Assembly: GCA_039654915.1 (NCBI GenBank) | Contig: CM077599.1 | Location: 2,296,501-2,360,500 of the forward strand | DNA: 64,000 nt | Source: Aquilaria yunnanensis | Lineage: Eukaryota > Streptophyta > Magnoliopsida > Malvales > Thymelaeaceae | Direction: 5' to 3' | Shown: in pieces, positions 1 through 12,677 of the stretch | How positions within the stretch are numbered: the stretch's first letter is position 1 | Layout of the letters: each line of letters begins with the position of its first letter | Translations under genes and position numbers: made by a program | The notes under the pieces: model-generated | The model's database searches: none | Told to the model about the DNA's origin: nothing | The model's input: only the letters and a program-made list of their open reading frames with translations

Positions 1-384
1 CATACATATAGTTCGGTTTTTCCATTATCAATTTTTTCAATTCACATCATATACCTATAAGTCTTAGCATAAGCATATGTTAAATTCGGTTGGGTTTTTA
101 ACGGAAGAGACACAACTTAAAATAGTGATGATTTCAGAAAAATTTAACACAGCTCAAGTACTAAGGATAAAAATGAACCAAAATCATAGTTGAGGTTTTT
201 TATATTTTCATTCTCGGTTCTTTTTGTTTGTATCATATATCTATAATAACTATAAAATTCAATGAAATTTCATTCAAAACAAAAAATAAAGAGCTGGAAA
301 TAATTGAATCTATCAACAATCACTTATTTAAAAAATATTTAGCACAATTCATAACTAATTGTACTAGCTTAGCTACATGAAATT
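1..384. other. AT-rich intergenic sequence
   Basis: No reading frame, RNA gene or repeat boundary is recognisable here. The text is AT-rich and precedes the target duplication of the first long-TIR element. Confidence 0.6.
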
Positions 385-675
385 CTAAATATTAAAGAAA
401 ATGACACGTTCAATCTTAAAACTTTCACTTTTTTATTTAAGTCCTAAAACTTTTTGAGTTTATATTTTAGTCCTAAAACAATAAAAACATCTAATGTGTT
501 CTAAACTTAACTGAAATACTTGTGGCTAACAGTTTGGCTTATGTGGCAAACAATTGGGCTTGTGTGGCGAAAGACATCCTTTCATGCCCTTGATTGGTAT
601 GTGAAAATGATTCAATTTTGACTCCTCATTCCATTAAACACAGAAACAAAGAAGCTAGCGCAAGAAAGAGCAAAA

Positions 676-1041
676 ATGGCTTCCGATTTGTCAAGTTCAA
701 GTGAGTCTATGAAACAAGTGGAATTGTAATGCAAAAATGATTTCAAGATAGTGGTGAAGATCGCTTGGATGAAGCTGAATGCTGGTTGAAGGTTTCATCG
801 ATGTTCGAGGTGGCATGATCCTAAGCTTAATCGTTGGTTCTTCAAGTAGATTGACGATCCTACACTGTTGTATTTGAAGAAGCTATTACTAAGGTACAAA
901 TAAATGAAAGGGTAGATTATTGTAGAGATAAAGCCTAAAAAAGATAATTATGTGATGACTACTATAGAACTCATTCTGTTGGAAGCAGAGGCAACAAGGT
1001 TAGCTAGAAAACTTGTTGTAATGAAGAAGGAAAAAAATGTA
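676..1041 (+). pseudogene. GRF-type zinc-finger reading-frame remnant inside a MULE
   Basis: Starting at the ATG at 676 the frame reads a serine-rich lead (MASDLSSSSES). After a small shift it reads a CNCK-like pair, then NAG-stop-RFHRCSRWHDP and WFFK-stop-IDDP. This follows the GRF zinc-finger layout (Cys-x-Cys, GRRF..C, then an aromatic-F-x-W-x-D end). In-frame stops replace what should be Arg in GRRF and Trp in FKWID. A leucine- and charge-rich tail follows. Small GRF-type proteins are common passengers of plant DNA transposons. The match is by motif order only, so related short zinc-finger proteins are possible. Confidence 0.5.
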
Positions 1042-1717
1042 TAAGGTGGTTTTGGTTTGTTTGTTATTTATTGTTGTGCTAAAATAATAGTATAGCATTG
1101 TTGTGACGATTTCAAATCTGTATTTTGGTTGTTATACTTTATAGTAGTTGTGACTAAATATATAAGTGTTTGACAAAATGTCGCTATAAACATTAGATGT
1201 CCAAGTGTAGATGGGAATAGAGAATGATGGTTTCATTGGTTAACCTGCTTAAAGATGATGATTTTATTTCCTCTTTGACTCTTCTATAACCTACTTTGAT
1301 AACCTGGTCATGAAGTATGCTTAACTTCGTTTTGCCCCTTGATTGGTATTGTGATTATGAATTTTAGTTTCATGTAGTGTATTGTTTAAAACATGACTTT
1401 TTCGTCGAAGTAAAACTGAGTTGATAAAAAAACTAGGATCATGGAGGCTGGTTGGAGTACTAAACTCTATTGCTTTGTGTTAGATAAAGCATGTAAAAAA
1501 CTGATTAAATCGAAGCTACTTAGGCAAAGCTTTAAAAATACTATTCCACCTAGTCATAATATCAAACACAAAGTTGATGGAATTTTTAACAAAAGGGCAA
1601 AAAAAAAATGTTCATGTGTTGTTGGAAAATTTGTAGCAAAGGCTGAAAATACACTGCAAAATTTTATAGGAAAAAACAACTTGTTGGCGAAACAAAAAAA
1701 AATACTAGATTGCTGCT

Positions 1718-2040
1718 CTAAACATTACTAGTAACATGCTCCACATAAACTTGCGAATTCCCATGGTGAAACAATAAATTCTCCACCAATTGCATGCTTG
1801 AATCACATATTGCAATTATCTCATTTAACCCCTCATTTATAGATTTTTTGAGCTCCAACCAAAACATCTTCATTACTGTTACATTAGTTGGTTCATGGAG
1901 CATTTCAATCAGTTCACAAAATGCAAGCAGGTCAATATCCATAGGGGCACAACTTCGCACCCCACCAACAGACTCTTTGTTGTTCATCTCTAAATTCACC
2001 CTTATACACAAATGTAATAGAAATAGATGTGTGTCCCATT
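1718..2040 (-). pseudogene. PB1-like N-terminal domain of a MuDR transposase, remnant
   Basis: The minus-strand frame contains a YVGG-like segment (VGGVRSCAPMDID), a hydrophobic helix (LLAFCELIEML), an INEGLNEI segment and an ending VYVEHV. That order matches the PB1-like domain at the start of many plant MuDR-family transposases, where GLR.I..D.D...M and YVEH are typical. The upstream part (GEFRDEQQRVCWWG) is in another frame, so there is at least one frameshift. No DNA-binding or catalytic part follows. It lies opposite in strand to the GRF remnant, which is unusual for a single transcription unit. Confidence 0.45.
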
Positions 2041-2760
2041 ATACAAAACAAGTAAAAGGAATGGCATTTATGAGAATTGAAATGAGATAGATTAAATACA
2101 TCTTTTGCGAGACATATACCAATGCCTTCAAAAAGAAAAAACACAATGGTACACACACATAAAACACCTAATTTATGCTCATACCTAACCCCAACACTTA
2201 ATTTATGACACATATTTGGCAAACCTCAACTAAAGTACGTAATACATGAAATTAAAATATTTTTGGTCAATAATTTCAAGAGACTTTAGATGAATCCATG
2301 TGTACAATAAAACATAGCAACTTTTCATTCAATCCCTAAGTCACGATTTGGACATAAAACTTTGTTTCACTGTTATATAGTCCAAAAACTAATTTGACTA
2401 GCGCACAGGGACCTGCAGCACCCAGCCCATTCTTGTTCTGGAACATCTAGCGAATCAGCAGTGGGAAACCTCCACCATTGTCTCTGTTCCAACTCTTCTA
2501 CTTTGTAAATATGGCGTCTCTATTCTACTTTTTCAAAATAACATGCCTTTGGAGATACTAAGTGGTCACCCAACAATCTAAACGCAAGTTATTTGCCACA
2601 TAATACAAGCTGTTAGCCACTATTACAATTAAGTTTAGGACTAATAGTTTACATGTTTTGATTGTTTTAGGATTGAAATAGAAACTTAAAATGCTTTAGG
2701 ACTTAAATTAAAAAGTTGCTAGAGTTTTAGGACTTAAAGTTGTTTTTTCCCCCTAAATAT

Positions 2761-3458
2761 CATGTTTGACTTGCCGATTTTTAAATACCAAAATTACTTT
2801 TAACACTTGGCGCCATCCTTTTGTGAGGTTGTCGGGTTTGGGTCTAATCATGTGATTATTGTATAACAATCCCAACAAGCATTTTTTACTTAACATCTTT
2901 ATTCCCTAACAGTAACAGGGGTAATTTCATCTTATTTATCAATGTGCATGTGCTGTACTCTTTGCCACCTTGGAACACTCTCCCACATCTGCCTTCCATG
3001 TTATAACTCAAAAGTAAAATATTAACTAAAGTGAAGCGTTCATTCCTTAAAAAAACTAAAAATGTGCTTGTGATTTAAAAAAAAAGGTCAAGCAAGGTTA
3101 CTTCACCAAGGTTTTCAACTAGTCAACCTAATCAATAAAACCAACCACGATCTTTTTATTTTCTAATACTTATAAAATAGGATCGGTCGATTTCGATGCG
3201 AGAGTTGACGTATTTTTTTAGTTAAGATTTACCTTGATTCAAGATCAAGTAACCAATAAAGAAAGGCATGGCACAACTAGAACGGTTCTAACAATTCTTA
3301 TTTTTCTAAGCACATCGATCACAAAGAACCAGTAGCTAATCATTCGGTGATTACATCAGTTTCATTACTACAATTGTTAATTAGAGAACCTCTTTTCAAA
3401 CTAATTTTTTTTTTCTATATATTTAATTTGAAAACCAAGTTTACTTAAATCTATTACA
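2761..3458. other. Intergenic sequence, nothing recognised
   Basis: AT-rich text without long frames. No inverted or direct repeat beyond simple A and T runs was recognised. Confidence 0.5.
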
Positions 3459-3460
3459 TA

Positions 3461-3713
3461 CTCCAATCCCATTTTTATGAAACTTTTAAATTTGACATGA
3501 AGATTAAGAAAGATGGAAAGTTTACGTATTACTTTCACTTTTATCATTCATTTTTTACATGTAAATAAAATAATGAAAAATATGGATGTTGAAATGATAG
3601 TTTGATGGGTAATATATGACAAAGTAATTAATTTTATAAATATGGATAAATTGCAGAGTTTTGAGATAGGCTAAAATGTAATATGTTAGATTCTTTTTGG
3701 GATAGATAGAGAG
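3461..3713. mobile_element. Stowaway-like MITE
   Basis: The element begins CTCCAATCCCATTTTTATG after TA (3459-3460). It ends with the inverted form, GGGATAGATAGAGAG, before TA (3714-3715). Short CTCC..TCCCA termini and a TA duplication are the Stowaway (mariner) hallmark. The 253-bp interior is non-coding. Confidence 0.6.
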
Positions 3714-3948
3714 TATATTCTAAAGCAGAAACTAGAGGTGATTTAGTAATTATATAGTTAATTGATAAGCTAATTAATTGCCGCATCAAGCTTTTATATG
3801 AAACCTCAATTTTATATCTTAATATGTTGACTCAATTTTGAACACTTTCCTAATTTATATTTTGACTACAAAACAATGGTTCTATAATACATGAAAAGCA
3901 ATTTTAGGTTCCTCCAATTCCATTTCCAATCATAAAAAGTTTTCAAAT

Positions 3949-4292
3949 ATGGAATTACTCATCTACCTTGTTGCCTCCTATGCATGTCAAGGGATTTGGT
4001 TAAGAAGGATTCTTAAGAAGCTTGGTCATGCTCAAGGAATAAGTACTACTATCTTTTGTGACAATTGCAGAGCTATTAAGCTTTCAAGAAATATAGTTTA
4101 CATGGGTACTCGAAGCATATTGATGTTAGATTCCATTTCCTACGTGAGCTTACAAGAGATGGGACAATTGAGTTAAAGCATTGTAGTACACAAGAGCAAG
4201 TTTCAGATATCATGACTAAGCCTCTTAAACTGGAAGTGTTCTTAAAGCTATGTGGGAAGCTTGGCATGTGTTCTATGACTAGAGTAAACTGA
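3949..4292 (+). pseudogene. Ty1/copia pol 3' end (RNase H C-terminus), truncated and frameshifted
   Basis: The first frame (3949 to about 4110) reads ACQGIWLRRIL..LGHAQG then TTIFCDNCRAIKLSRN. This is the Copia RNase H segment containing the DN pair of the active site. After a one-base loss near 4112-4116 the homology continues in the next frame with KHIDVRFHFLREL, IELKHCSTQEQ and DIMTKPLK, to a stop at 4290-4292. The domain starts abruptly at about 3950, so everything upstream is lost. A polypurine tract (AAAGGAGGAT, 4314-4323) and the LTR follow directly. It is a dead fragment. Confidence 0.9.
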
Positions 4293-4324
4293 TTGCAATT
4301 CACAAATCAGTTTAAAGGAGGATA

Positions 4325-4595
4325 TGTTGAAGCACAATATTTTTAGGACTTATCCATTTACTGTTTTCTGTTAAATAATATCCTAATTGTTAGGAAATCT
4401 GTTTAGATTTAAATTATCCTTCCTTCATGTTTGTTGGCCATGTAAATGGTACGTTTGCTTTCAATTCCTTTTGTAAAGGCTTGTATAAAGCCATAGCCCT
4501 CAATTCAGTAAACGCGTGCTTCAGCCTCCAAACACTGAGTACTTGTGCGTGTTTATTTTGAGAAGTTATCATTGTGAAATGCCAAACACTACAAT
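4325..4595 (+). repeat. 3' LTR of the Copia remnant
   Basis: The LTR begins TGTTGAAG immediately after the polypurine tract. It holds a TATAAA-like motif (GTATAAAGCC, about 4483) and a CAATTCAGT segment typical of the R region. The end is not certain. No second LTR or target duplication is visible because the 5' part of the element is missing. Confidence 0.7.
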
Positions 4596-5289
4596 CATCC
4601 CAAATACAACATCAATAAACACATTAACTAAAGGAAAATAGAAGAATATAAAAAAAAATTTGGAAAACATTTATGTTCATGTTTCATATATAAAATAGAA
4701 AATAAATGATTCAAATAATAAAAGGGTACAAACAGGGATTATGAAAACTTCAATTACATACATTCATAATTTTAAATAAACCTCATGACACCTTACTCAA
4801 CTAAATATATAGATTAGGAAAATGATCGGCTTTGTCACTAAAATGTATCTTTCTACTTTTTTCATCCGTAAGGGCCTCAATGAACATTCTTGGTATAGAT
4901 TAGTTTCTTAAATTGTTAATACTAAAAACTATTTTAAGGTGTTTTTTCAAACTTCTAATACTGCTCGTTAACCCTCTTATCTAAGAACAATTAAAATATT
5001 TCCTTATGGGACTACAGATATTGAAATCATGAATGATGTTTTTAATTCTTTTTATCGTCCTAAAACCCAAAAACAAATATTGACATCACAATGAACTATC
5101 AAATGTTGGACTTTTTCATACAAACACTTAAGCCATTTTGCTTCACCAAATGCAATTTTAACTCAATTTGGTTCTTATTGAAAGCCAAACCCATTAACTC
5201 AATTTGGTTCCTATTGAGAGCCAAACCTAGTTAAATTGCAAACTTTGATTCTATAAAAAAAATTGCAAAATTTAGCACAAAAAGTTAAA
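4596..5289. other. AT-rich intergenic sequence with a 36-bp tandem duplication
   Basis: The unit starting TTAACTCAATTTGG occurs at 5158-5193 and again at 5194-5229 with two or three differences. Nothing else was recognised. Confidence 0.6.
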
Positions 5290-5830
5290 TAGAAGCTCTC
5301 AAATTAGATCATATGTTTTAGGGGATCTTCGCTTGAAGAGGGAAAGTGTTGGGTTGAAATTTCATTTTGTTGCAAATGGTTCTATGATGCAAAAACTGTC
5401 TGAATTGGTTATCACCAAAGAAGAAAAAGTTAGATAGGAAAAATTGACATTGAAAATCAAGACTAAGGATATAGGGTCAAAGCATGAAAAAGAGATAACT
5501 GAAGTTCGGTTGGAGTTGAAGATGAAAACAGTAAAGGAGGAAAAGCCAAATTTAAAGGAGAACAAGAAAGATAAGCATGGAGATAAAGATGAGAAGAAAG
5601 CAAGGAAAAAGGATAAGCATAAGAAAATGAAGGACAAAAATAAGAGTGAAATTGAAGAAGATACTAATGAAGATCAAAAAAAGAGAAGAAGAAAAAGAAG
5701 AAAAAGAAGAAGGATGAGGAGGGAGGCAAGAAAAAAGACAATAAAGTAAAAGATGTGCATGAGATTGAAAGAAAAGAAAAAGAAGAAAAATCACAAGGAT
5801 GATAAAAAGAAGAATCAGAGAATGATGAAA
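5290..5830 (+). pseudogene. Lysine/glutamate-rich low-complexity frame, probably a gene fragment
   Basis: From 5444 a frame encodes a highly charged segment (KDKHGDKDEKKARKKDKHKK) for 101 residues. The neighbouring frame stays open and lysine/glutamate-rich after about 5690 (DEEGGKKKDNKVKDVHEIER) up to stops near 5801. Together these suggest one longer charged tract with an indel in the AAG repeat at 5680-5720. Low complexity prevents any family call; it may be simple AAG-repeat drift rather than a relic. Confidence 0.3.
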
Positions 5831-5879
5831 AATGAGGGGGCATAGTTTTTTGTTACAAGGGCGACTAAGAGGTAATTGA

Positions 5880-7440
5880 GCTTTATTAAATGATTGAGAA
5901 ACAACTGATTGGAATTTGACCAAAAGTGACCGAAGGGCAATTGTCCACGTGACGACTGCTATTTTTTAGTTGTTCTTCTGTCGTTCGTGATATGAGCCCA
6001 ACAATAGAGTGACTAGCGGACAACTAACTTATCATAGTAACTGAAATTGAATCACCTTATCTAGTTGCTTCTAGTAATTTCTCTTGTACTACTAAAAAGA
6101 AATAAATAATAATCCAGTCTATTAAACACAAAAGATTAAAAGGAAAGATAATTACTACTCAAATATCACATTAATCATATTAAGATATTTTATATCAAAA
6201 CTTGAAAATATAACATATTAGTTCTCAAATAAATGTCATAAAGGAAGCTACCAATTTATTTATGGTATTCAATAGTAGTTAGCTGTTGTTTTAATGCTAT
6301 TAAACTATATTCTAAAACCCGTAAGGAACTACTGTTGAAACTATAGGAATGAACAGTGCTGGTACAATTTTGCCCTTCCAATTTCATGCGATGCGATGCT
6401 GTTTTTTTTTTTTTACTGCTTCCAACTATGGTCAAATGCCTGTTTTGGTCCTAAGATGTTTCACTTCTGCCCTAATGCTCCCCAACTTTCTCTTTTTGTC
6501 ACCAATTTTTGGTATTTAATATGAAATAACTTTAGTCAATTTTTTTGTTTTCTTTTTCTTTTACCTTTACTATATTAATGGTTAAACCATTTATTGATTA
6601 ATTTAAATTCAACACAATTTTATATTTTTTTTATGATGTGTTATTTTCTAAAGTAAAACATTGGTTACTATTAACGTAGTAAAGGTAAAAAGAAAAAGCT
6701 CTATGATTTAATGAAGTGATTTGGCCAATAATTTCTAAAATTAAATGTGAATTTTTTTAAATAAACTTTTCATCTATATTAAAAATTAAAATTTAAATTG
6801 ATAAGAGATAAAAAATTTTAGTCAATTATTCTTTAATCACAAAAAAAAATCTATCATTTTAAATAATGTGTAATATTATGTTTCACAGTATTATATTTTA
6901 ATCATAATTTATTGATTATAATTTATGACTTATAATTTTTAAATTATTACTATTGATATTTATTTTAATTATAAATTTATTGAAGTTAATACTATATACT
7001 AAAGATGAACAAATTCAATGTTCAAAGAACATTGAACAAAATGCTGCCGTCTTTTTTTTTTTTTTTTCACTTTTTACCTTTAAGGGTCAAACCCTTATTT
7101 CAGTCTGTAGATATTTTAACCTTGTTATTTTAGACCCCAAACATCTATTTCTGATGATCAAGTCCCTCATTTTAAACAGTATTTGCCCATAAACAATGTC
7201 TCTTTTATTTTATTTTTTTTCCACTTTTGTATCTGTTTATGTCAAATTATTCTAAATCTATGAACTTACTGCGACACGCGGGTCAATGAACCTCATACAA
7301 GATCTATAAGCTGAAACTTGAAAAAATAAAGGCCTTATAGTTTATAAAGCTCCATAATTTAATGCATATCAATTCTTGTCTAAATTTCTCCTTTACATAT
7401 AGATTGATAGATATTGTTTTGGCTTTTCTACTACGCTTCT
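5880..7440. other. AT-rich intergenic sequence
   Basis: Contains homopolymer T runs (for example 7051-7068) and no credible frame. Phrases such as GGTCCTAAGATG resemble the ends of the long-TIR elements elsewhere in the window, but no partner arm was found. Confidence 0.5.
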
Positions 7441-8493
7441 ATGATATCAGTACTACTCCCCCCGTTGCTGTTTATTCGAGCTTTTGACTTTTTACCCAAT
7501 TTTAAAAAGATTTGCTTTTTGGTATTTTCACAGAAAACTAAATAGTGACAGCGAGGCTTTCTTTATTATTTTCTTAAAAGAGAGTTAAGTATTTTGAACC
7601 TTTCAAGAAAGATCAAGTAATATGTAACCGAAGAAGTAGTTGCTACTTCTAATCGTCAATTGTACTATAGTGCCAGCAAATTAATCTCTCGACCCTGTAA
7701 CATTAAGCGGCGAAGTTTAAATTGTTGGTTTATTTGACGTTCTTTCACGTACCACATATTAATTTGCAGATTTTTTAAAAAAAAAATACTATTCTTTCTT
7801 TTTTTATTCCACATTTCAGCATGGTAAGCAAGCAAGTAAGAGTAAAATTGAGAGCGCGATAACATCCAAAATAAAAGAGTTATATCTTTAAATTTAATAT
7901 ATTAATTGGAATTGTGCAATCATTTTACCTGTTTTTGTAAGTAATCATTTCACTTTTGATGTTAATATGCGTCATTGTTACTGTCAGTTTTTTGAATGAA
8001 GAAACTTAGAAAAGTAAAGTTAGAGTTTGACCTTAAAATTTGAGGAATTATGTCCCTAAAATTTATCCATTAATTGTAATTATCTTACCTCCCATTGTTA
8101 ATATGCCTCCTTGTTACTATCGTCTTCGAATGAAGAAATTTAGGAAAGTAAAGGTTCGATTTTGACCTTAAAATTTGCGGCATTATATATGGAGCCCGCA
8201 CATGACTTGGCTCCAGAAAGAAACAAAACGGTGGAAAAAGAAGCAAAGGAAAGAGACACTGACAGAGAGAGGTGCCGTACCGGCGGCGGTGGAGCCGTGC
8301 CGGGACGGTGAGAGGGAGAGGCTAGCAAAGCGAAGGGTGTGACAGGTAGTAGTGAGAACTGACATATGGTAAAGCCAACTGTTCAACAAGCAGCGACTGT
8401 CGGGCCACCCGGGTCACAGCACGTGGGCCGGAGTAGAGCAGTAAGTCGGTCAACGCTTCGTCCATGCTGGCAATTGTGTATACTATTGTTTTT
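7441..8493. other. Intergenic sequence with a direct duplication
   Basis: About 92 bp starting GTTAATATGC at 7961 is repeated at 8097 (period 136) with roughly 80-85% identity by eye. Both copies contain TTTGACCTTAAAATTTG. The short GC-richer stretch 8180-8460 has overlapping frames on the minus strand but no recognisable domain. Confidence 0.55.
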
Positions 8494-9427
8494 GGCTTAA
8501 ATACCAAATGGTAATTGAAAAGTATCTATGAGATCAAATTTACCATCAAACTTTCAAAAGTACCAAATCTCATACTAAACTTTACTTTCAAGATCAAATT
8601 TACTATTAAACTTGTAAAAAATACCAAATTTACCATTACGCCATTAAGTAGCTGTCAAATTAAATGTGAAAATAACAGTTCTAAATCTTGATTTTTTATG
8701 TTTCTTTTACTAATGTCCTAACTTTGTTTGTCTAATAATCGTGTCATATTCTTCAAGAGATGAAAGATCACCGCCGCCAACAACGCCAACCAGCCACTGC
8801 ACTGCCATTGTACCCTCACAAAGCACCTTCGTAAACGCTACCATTTCATTCTTTTCTCCAATGTACAATATAAACTGGAATTATGGGTTATTGTTACAAA
8901 TTGAAACTGTGTGTGTTTTCCCTCATAATTTCTAGTTAATGTTGTAAAGATTAGGGAAAGATGAAGAAAAATTGGTGAGATTCTAAAGGTTAAGCCTTTG
9001 GTTATTTTAGCCAACATTGGCTGCTCTAGGATTAAGTGTTCATTGGTAAGAGTAGGACCAAAACTGTTAAGATTCAAGCCTATCAAGAAACAAGCTTCAA
9101 AAATGGAGGAAGCTTATAGTACAATTAAGGACTCTATGGAGGCCTTTAAAGAAAGCAGGCCAGTCACAGCCATAATTGAACTTAGTGTTGGACTTGTTAA
9201 AGAGGATAACATGATTGTTAGATATGCAAAGTTAGGATAATAGTAAAAGAAACATAAAAAATGAAGAACCAAAAATGTAATTTTTCTTGTCATTTGATGG
9301 AAAATGTAATGGTGGTGGTAATTTGATCTTAAAAGTAAAGTTCAGTATTAAATTTGATACTTTTAAAAGTTTGATGGTAAATTTAGTCTTTTCAATACTT
9401 CTTTAGGGTAAATTTGGTATTTAAGCC
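8494..9427. mobile_element. Non-autonomous long-TIR (Mutator-like) element
   Basis: Both ends read GGCTTAAATACCAAAT inward, and the arms stay alignable for about 130 bp (AAATTTACCATCAAACTTT in each). The flanks are TATTGTTTTT on the left (8484-8493) and TATTGCTTTT on the right (9428-9437), a 9-10-bp duplication with one mismatch. The core (about 8740-9240) includes an 80-residue frame at 8998-9240 with no family match I recognise, possibly captured host sequence. Confidence 0.7.
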
Positions 9428-9437
9428 TATTGCTTTT

Positions 9438-10135
9438 AAAACTGAACCGTGCTTTCAATTGTTAAAAGTTTTAAGCTATGATATAACTAGTTCAACAGGT
9501 TAAGCTGTTAGTTCATTATTTTTTTTTATTTACATTATAATATTTAATAAATGCTGAGTGAGAGGGCATATATAAAAGAAAAAATGAAGCTAAAATAAAA
9601 ATTTGTATACAAAATAAAGACTAAGTTCACAGTTTAACAAATTAAGTTACTAACCCTAATGTCTGAATAGCAGATGTGGTGGCACTTCATTTTCCATCAG
9701 CTCTCTCCACCTCTAGAAGACACACAAGTAGCCTTCCTTTTCTTTTTACCCCTCCTTTTGTCTTTGTTGATTTCTAAATTCTAATATTTCCTTCTATATC
9801 ACTTGTTTTAGATGTGATATTTTTTTTAGAAGGTACCTTCAATATTCCTTTTTATTTAAGTGGTTGATTACAAACTTCTTAAACTTCTCACAGTTTCACA
9901 ATTACTTCCCAAATTTTTCTCTTTTCTTTCCTTATTTTGCTCTTCATTTAGTCCTTTAGTTACTATTGGAAGAATATTATAAGGGAAAAGGAAGAAGAAA
10001 TGATTGGCTCTTAAATCTTCAGATTTTGTTTACTTTGACCACTTGTTCAAAATGATTTTGATTTATGGTTCTGAGCGATTGTGTTTACTGGTTTTGACCC
10101 TTTTTTTACTTTGATATGATTAGGTCAAAACTTAA
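9438..10135. other. AT-rich intergenic sequence
   Basis: No credible frame or repeat boundary was recognised. Confidence 0.5.
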
Positions 10136-10630
10136 GGGTGATCATTCAGTTTAAACCGAACCGAATTAGTCAATTTATTTTGTTTTTAGTTTTGAATGAT
10201 AAGAAACCAAATAGATTGAATTAGCCTATAAAATTGAACTGAAACTGAACCAAATTCGGTTCGGTCCAAACTGAATCAGCCAAAAAAAAAATGAGAGTAA
10301 GATTCTATGAGAGAGGGAATGAGAGAGAAACATTGTTTTTTCTTCCAAATTTCATTTAATATAGAAGATTTATTATCCATGGAAAGAAAGAAAACAAGAA
10401 TCCAAACTAATTTGGGTTGATCTATAGCTTTATTATCAATGAAAAAAATTGAAAAAAAATCTAATAACAAAAAAATCCAATTAATTCAGTTACTGAATTA
10501 ACCAATATCTAAAACTGAAATTGAAAATTTTTTTTATTCGATTTCAACTAAAACTGAAGCGAATTTTCAAATTATTTTGATTTTTTTGTTTTTTCAATTT
10601 GAACAGAATACCGAATTTCAGACCACAAAG
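10136..10630. mobile_element. Small element with FRT-like GGTTCGGTT-type termini
   Basis: The left end carries AAACCGAACCGAATTAG. The right end carries the inverse tendency (GAATACCGAATTTCAG). A CGGTTCGGT phrase lies inside at 10257-10265. Plant genomes hold many short non-autonomous elements with this vocabulary. The ends are not exact and no target duplication was found. Confidence 0.35.
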
Positions 10631-10639
10631 GTTGTATGT

Positions 10640-11600
10640 TCATAGTTGGACCAGCCGGTCTGGTATAGGTTTGACAACCATGGTTTGTGCTTTAATCCAA
10701 CTTTAGTTTTCGGTAAGGAAACATCAATTCAAGTGGTTGAAATTTAAGACTTAAGGATGGAAATTAAGGATTCAAACCCTATCTCAGTCAAACTTTCATA
10801 AATTGTCAGTTATACTAGTTTGGTAGTCTTTGGAGTCCTAAAAAAACATGCATTCTCACATTCCCTTAACTATAATATACCTCTTACCTTTATACTTGTA
10901 CAGTTGCTTCTAATTATAAAAAAAATTTGGTTTTCCTTTTGAAAGCGAGCAGATTACTTATATGCTTTTTGTAATAAAATTAACACGCCATTATTTGGAC
11001 TATGATTCGAGTTCTTGCTCTAACTTTCTATGCTTTGCTTTGAGGGAAAGTCACTAGAAACTATTGGCTCCACTATTAAAAACTGTTCTACTAGCCATTA
11101 AGTTGTTGACAACAGAGGCTGCAAACATCATGATGCACAACCTAATTGATTCATAGCCAAGCATCAACAACTTATCCTAATGAATAGTTCTATTTATGGG
11201 TGCTGATTTCAATAAAGGTCGATCATCCTAGACAAGTCAATAGAAGCAACAGATCTTATCTGAAGTAGAGATTTCAACACTTGGTTTTGCCAATGAAGAT
11301 CCTTTGCTATAACTTTTATGGTAAATCCCTTATTTACCCTTTTTTCTCTTATATTGATTATGAGTGTTAAAAAAAACCACTTCATTCATTTTTTTTTTCT
11401 TTTGATAGTATGCTGAATTCAATTTTATTTGGTTGGCAAATTTCATATTTTTTATAGTATGTACGGTTTATCATGATTATACTAAACTAATTTACACAAC
11501 TATAGAAAATAAAAGTCACTCTGAATGGGTCAATAATCATAAAGATAACTTAAAACAAAAGATGTATAAAAATGAAAATTTGTCATTTGTTTTGAAAGAA
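10640..11600. other. Intergenic sequence, nothing recognised
   Basis: AT-rich text with short frames only. The frame at 11433-11624 shows no domain. Confidence 0.5.
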
Positions 11601-12156
11601 GAAATTTTCACTAGGGTCCCTTAGCTTATTTTCGTATACTAAATTTGTACCCTATCTTAAATTCGTCTTATCGAAGTACCCTATCTCATTTTTGCATCTT
11701 AATTGAACCATTCCCGTCAATTAGACCATTAAATCGGATAAAAATTGGTAATGTGTCATTAATTAATATTAAAATAAATGTGAAATAACCATTTTGGTCT
11801 TCAAAGTTCTTTAATCAATAATACTAAATCTTAAACTTCTAAAAGTAATGTATGCACGCCTTAATCTAACCCATTATTCTTCCAAAGCTGATCTGATTTT
11901 TTTACCCCTAAAATGACTGGCCATCGATCAATGTCAGATGAAGTTCGACGAGATGAAGCAACGGGACAAAGGTAGAAGTGATCAAATCTGGCCACCATCC
12001 TACGCTAGAACCAATCTCCCTCTTAACCAACCCAAATAAGAATCCGATTTCAAAACAATCAACCAGAACAAATATAAGAACACAAAATATTAAAACTTTG
12101 AAGACCCATTAACCTCCATAGAGGAAAAAACAAATCCCAGAACAAAACTAAACTAA

Positions 12157-12491
12157 GTTTATTCATTTTAACTTAAGTCAACTAACTTATTTTTATTTTT
12201 ATATTTTTTTGCTTGAAACCAATTTTATTTGAAAACCAATATTATGTAGATACAATAATCCATTTAAAATTAAATTTTCATGATATTGTTGATTTTTTAT
12301 GAATTTTTTTAATATCTTAAACTAGAAAATTTCATAAAAATTTAATAAGATTATAAAAATTGTAGTTTCAATAGATTATTGTAACTACATAACATTGGCT
12401 TTTAATTAAAATTAATTCCAAATAAAAAAAATATAAGAATAAAAATAAGTTATTTTGAAATTAATTGACTTAAATTAAAAGAAATCGGATG
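12157..12491 (-). mobile_element. Palindromic MITE, copy A
   Basis: 335 bp, flanked by TAA at 12154-12156 and 12492-12494. The two halves are inverse complements around a short centre with AAACTAG. Its ends are worn (GTTTATTC at left, TCGGATG at right). It shares the TAAACTAG centre and the TTAAGTCAA sub-terminus with copy D and runs in the opposite orientation. The TWA duplication fits PIF/Harbinger (Tourist-like) MITEs. Confidence 0.7.
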
Positions 12492-12677
12492 TAAGCTTCC
12501 AAAGCAACTCTCTATTCATGGATGTTTCAGCTTCTCGTCCCTTCTTCGAAGTCCAAGCAAGAAAACATTGAATCCAAACCAAATCAGGCAAACAGGTGAG
12601 AAGACGAGATCCATGGACCATTCCTATGCTTTTTCTTCGGCTGATTCTCCAATGAACCAAGTTCGTGTACCAAGGCT

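Larger units (their letters stand above)
393..2752. mobile_element. Mutator-like element with long TIRs and two decayed reading frames
   Basis: The left end (393 to about 560) and the reverse complement of the right end (about 2590-2752) align over roughly 150 bp. Both arms share the phrases TTTAAGTCCTAAAA, CCTAAAACAAT and GTGGCTAACAG in the same order. CTAAATAT flanks the element at 385-392 and 2753-2760; adding the preceding base gives a 9-bp duplication with one T/C mismatch, the size Mutator elements make. The interior holds a GRF-type zinc-finger remnant on the plus strand and a PB1-like MuDR N-terminal remnant on the minus strand. Both are broken, so the copy is dead. Confidence 0.7.
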
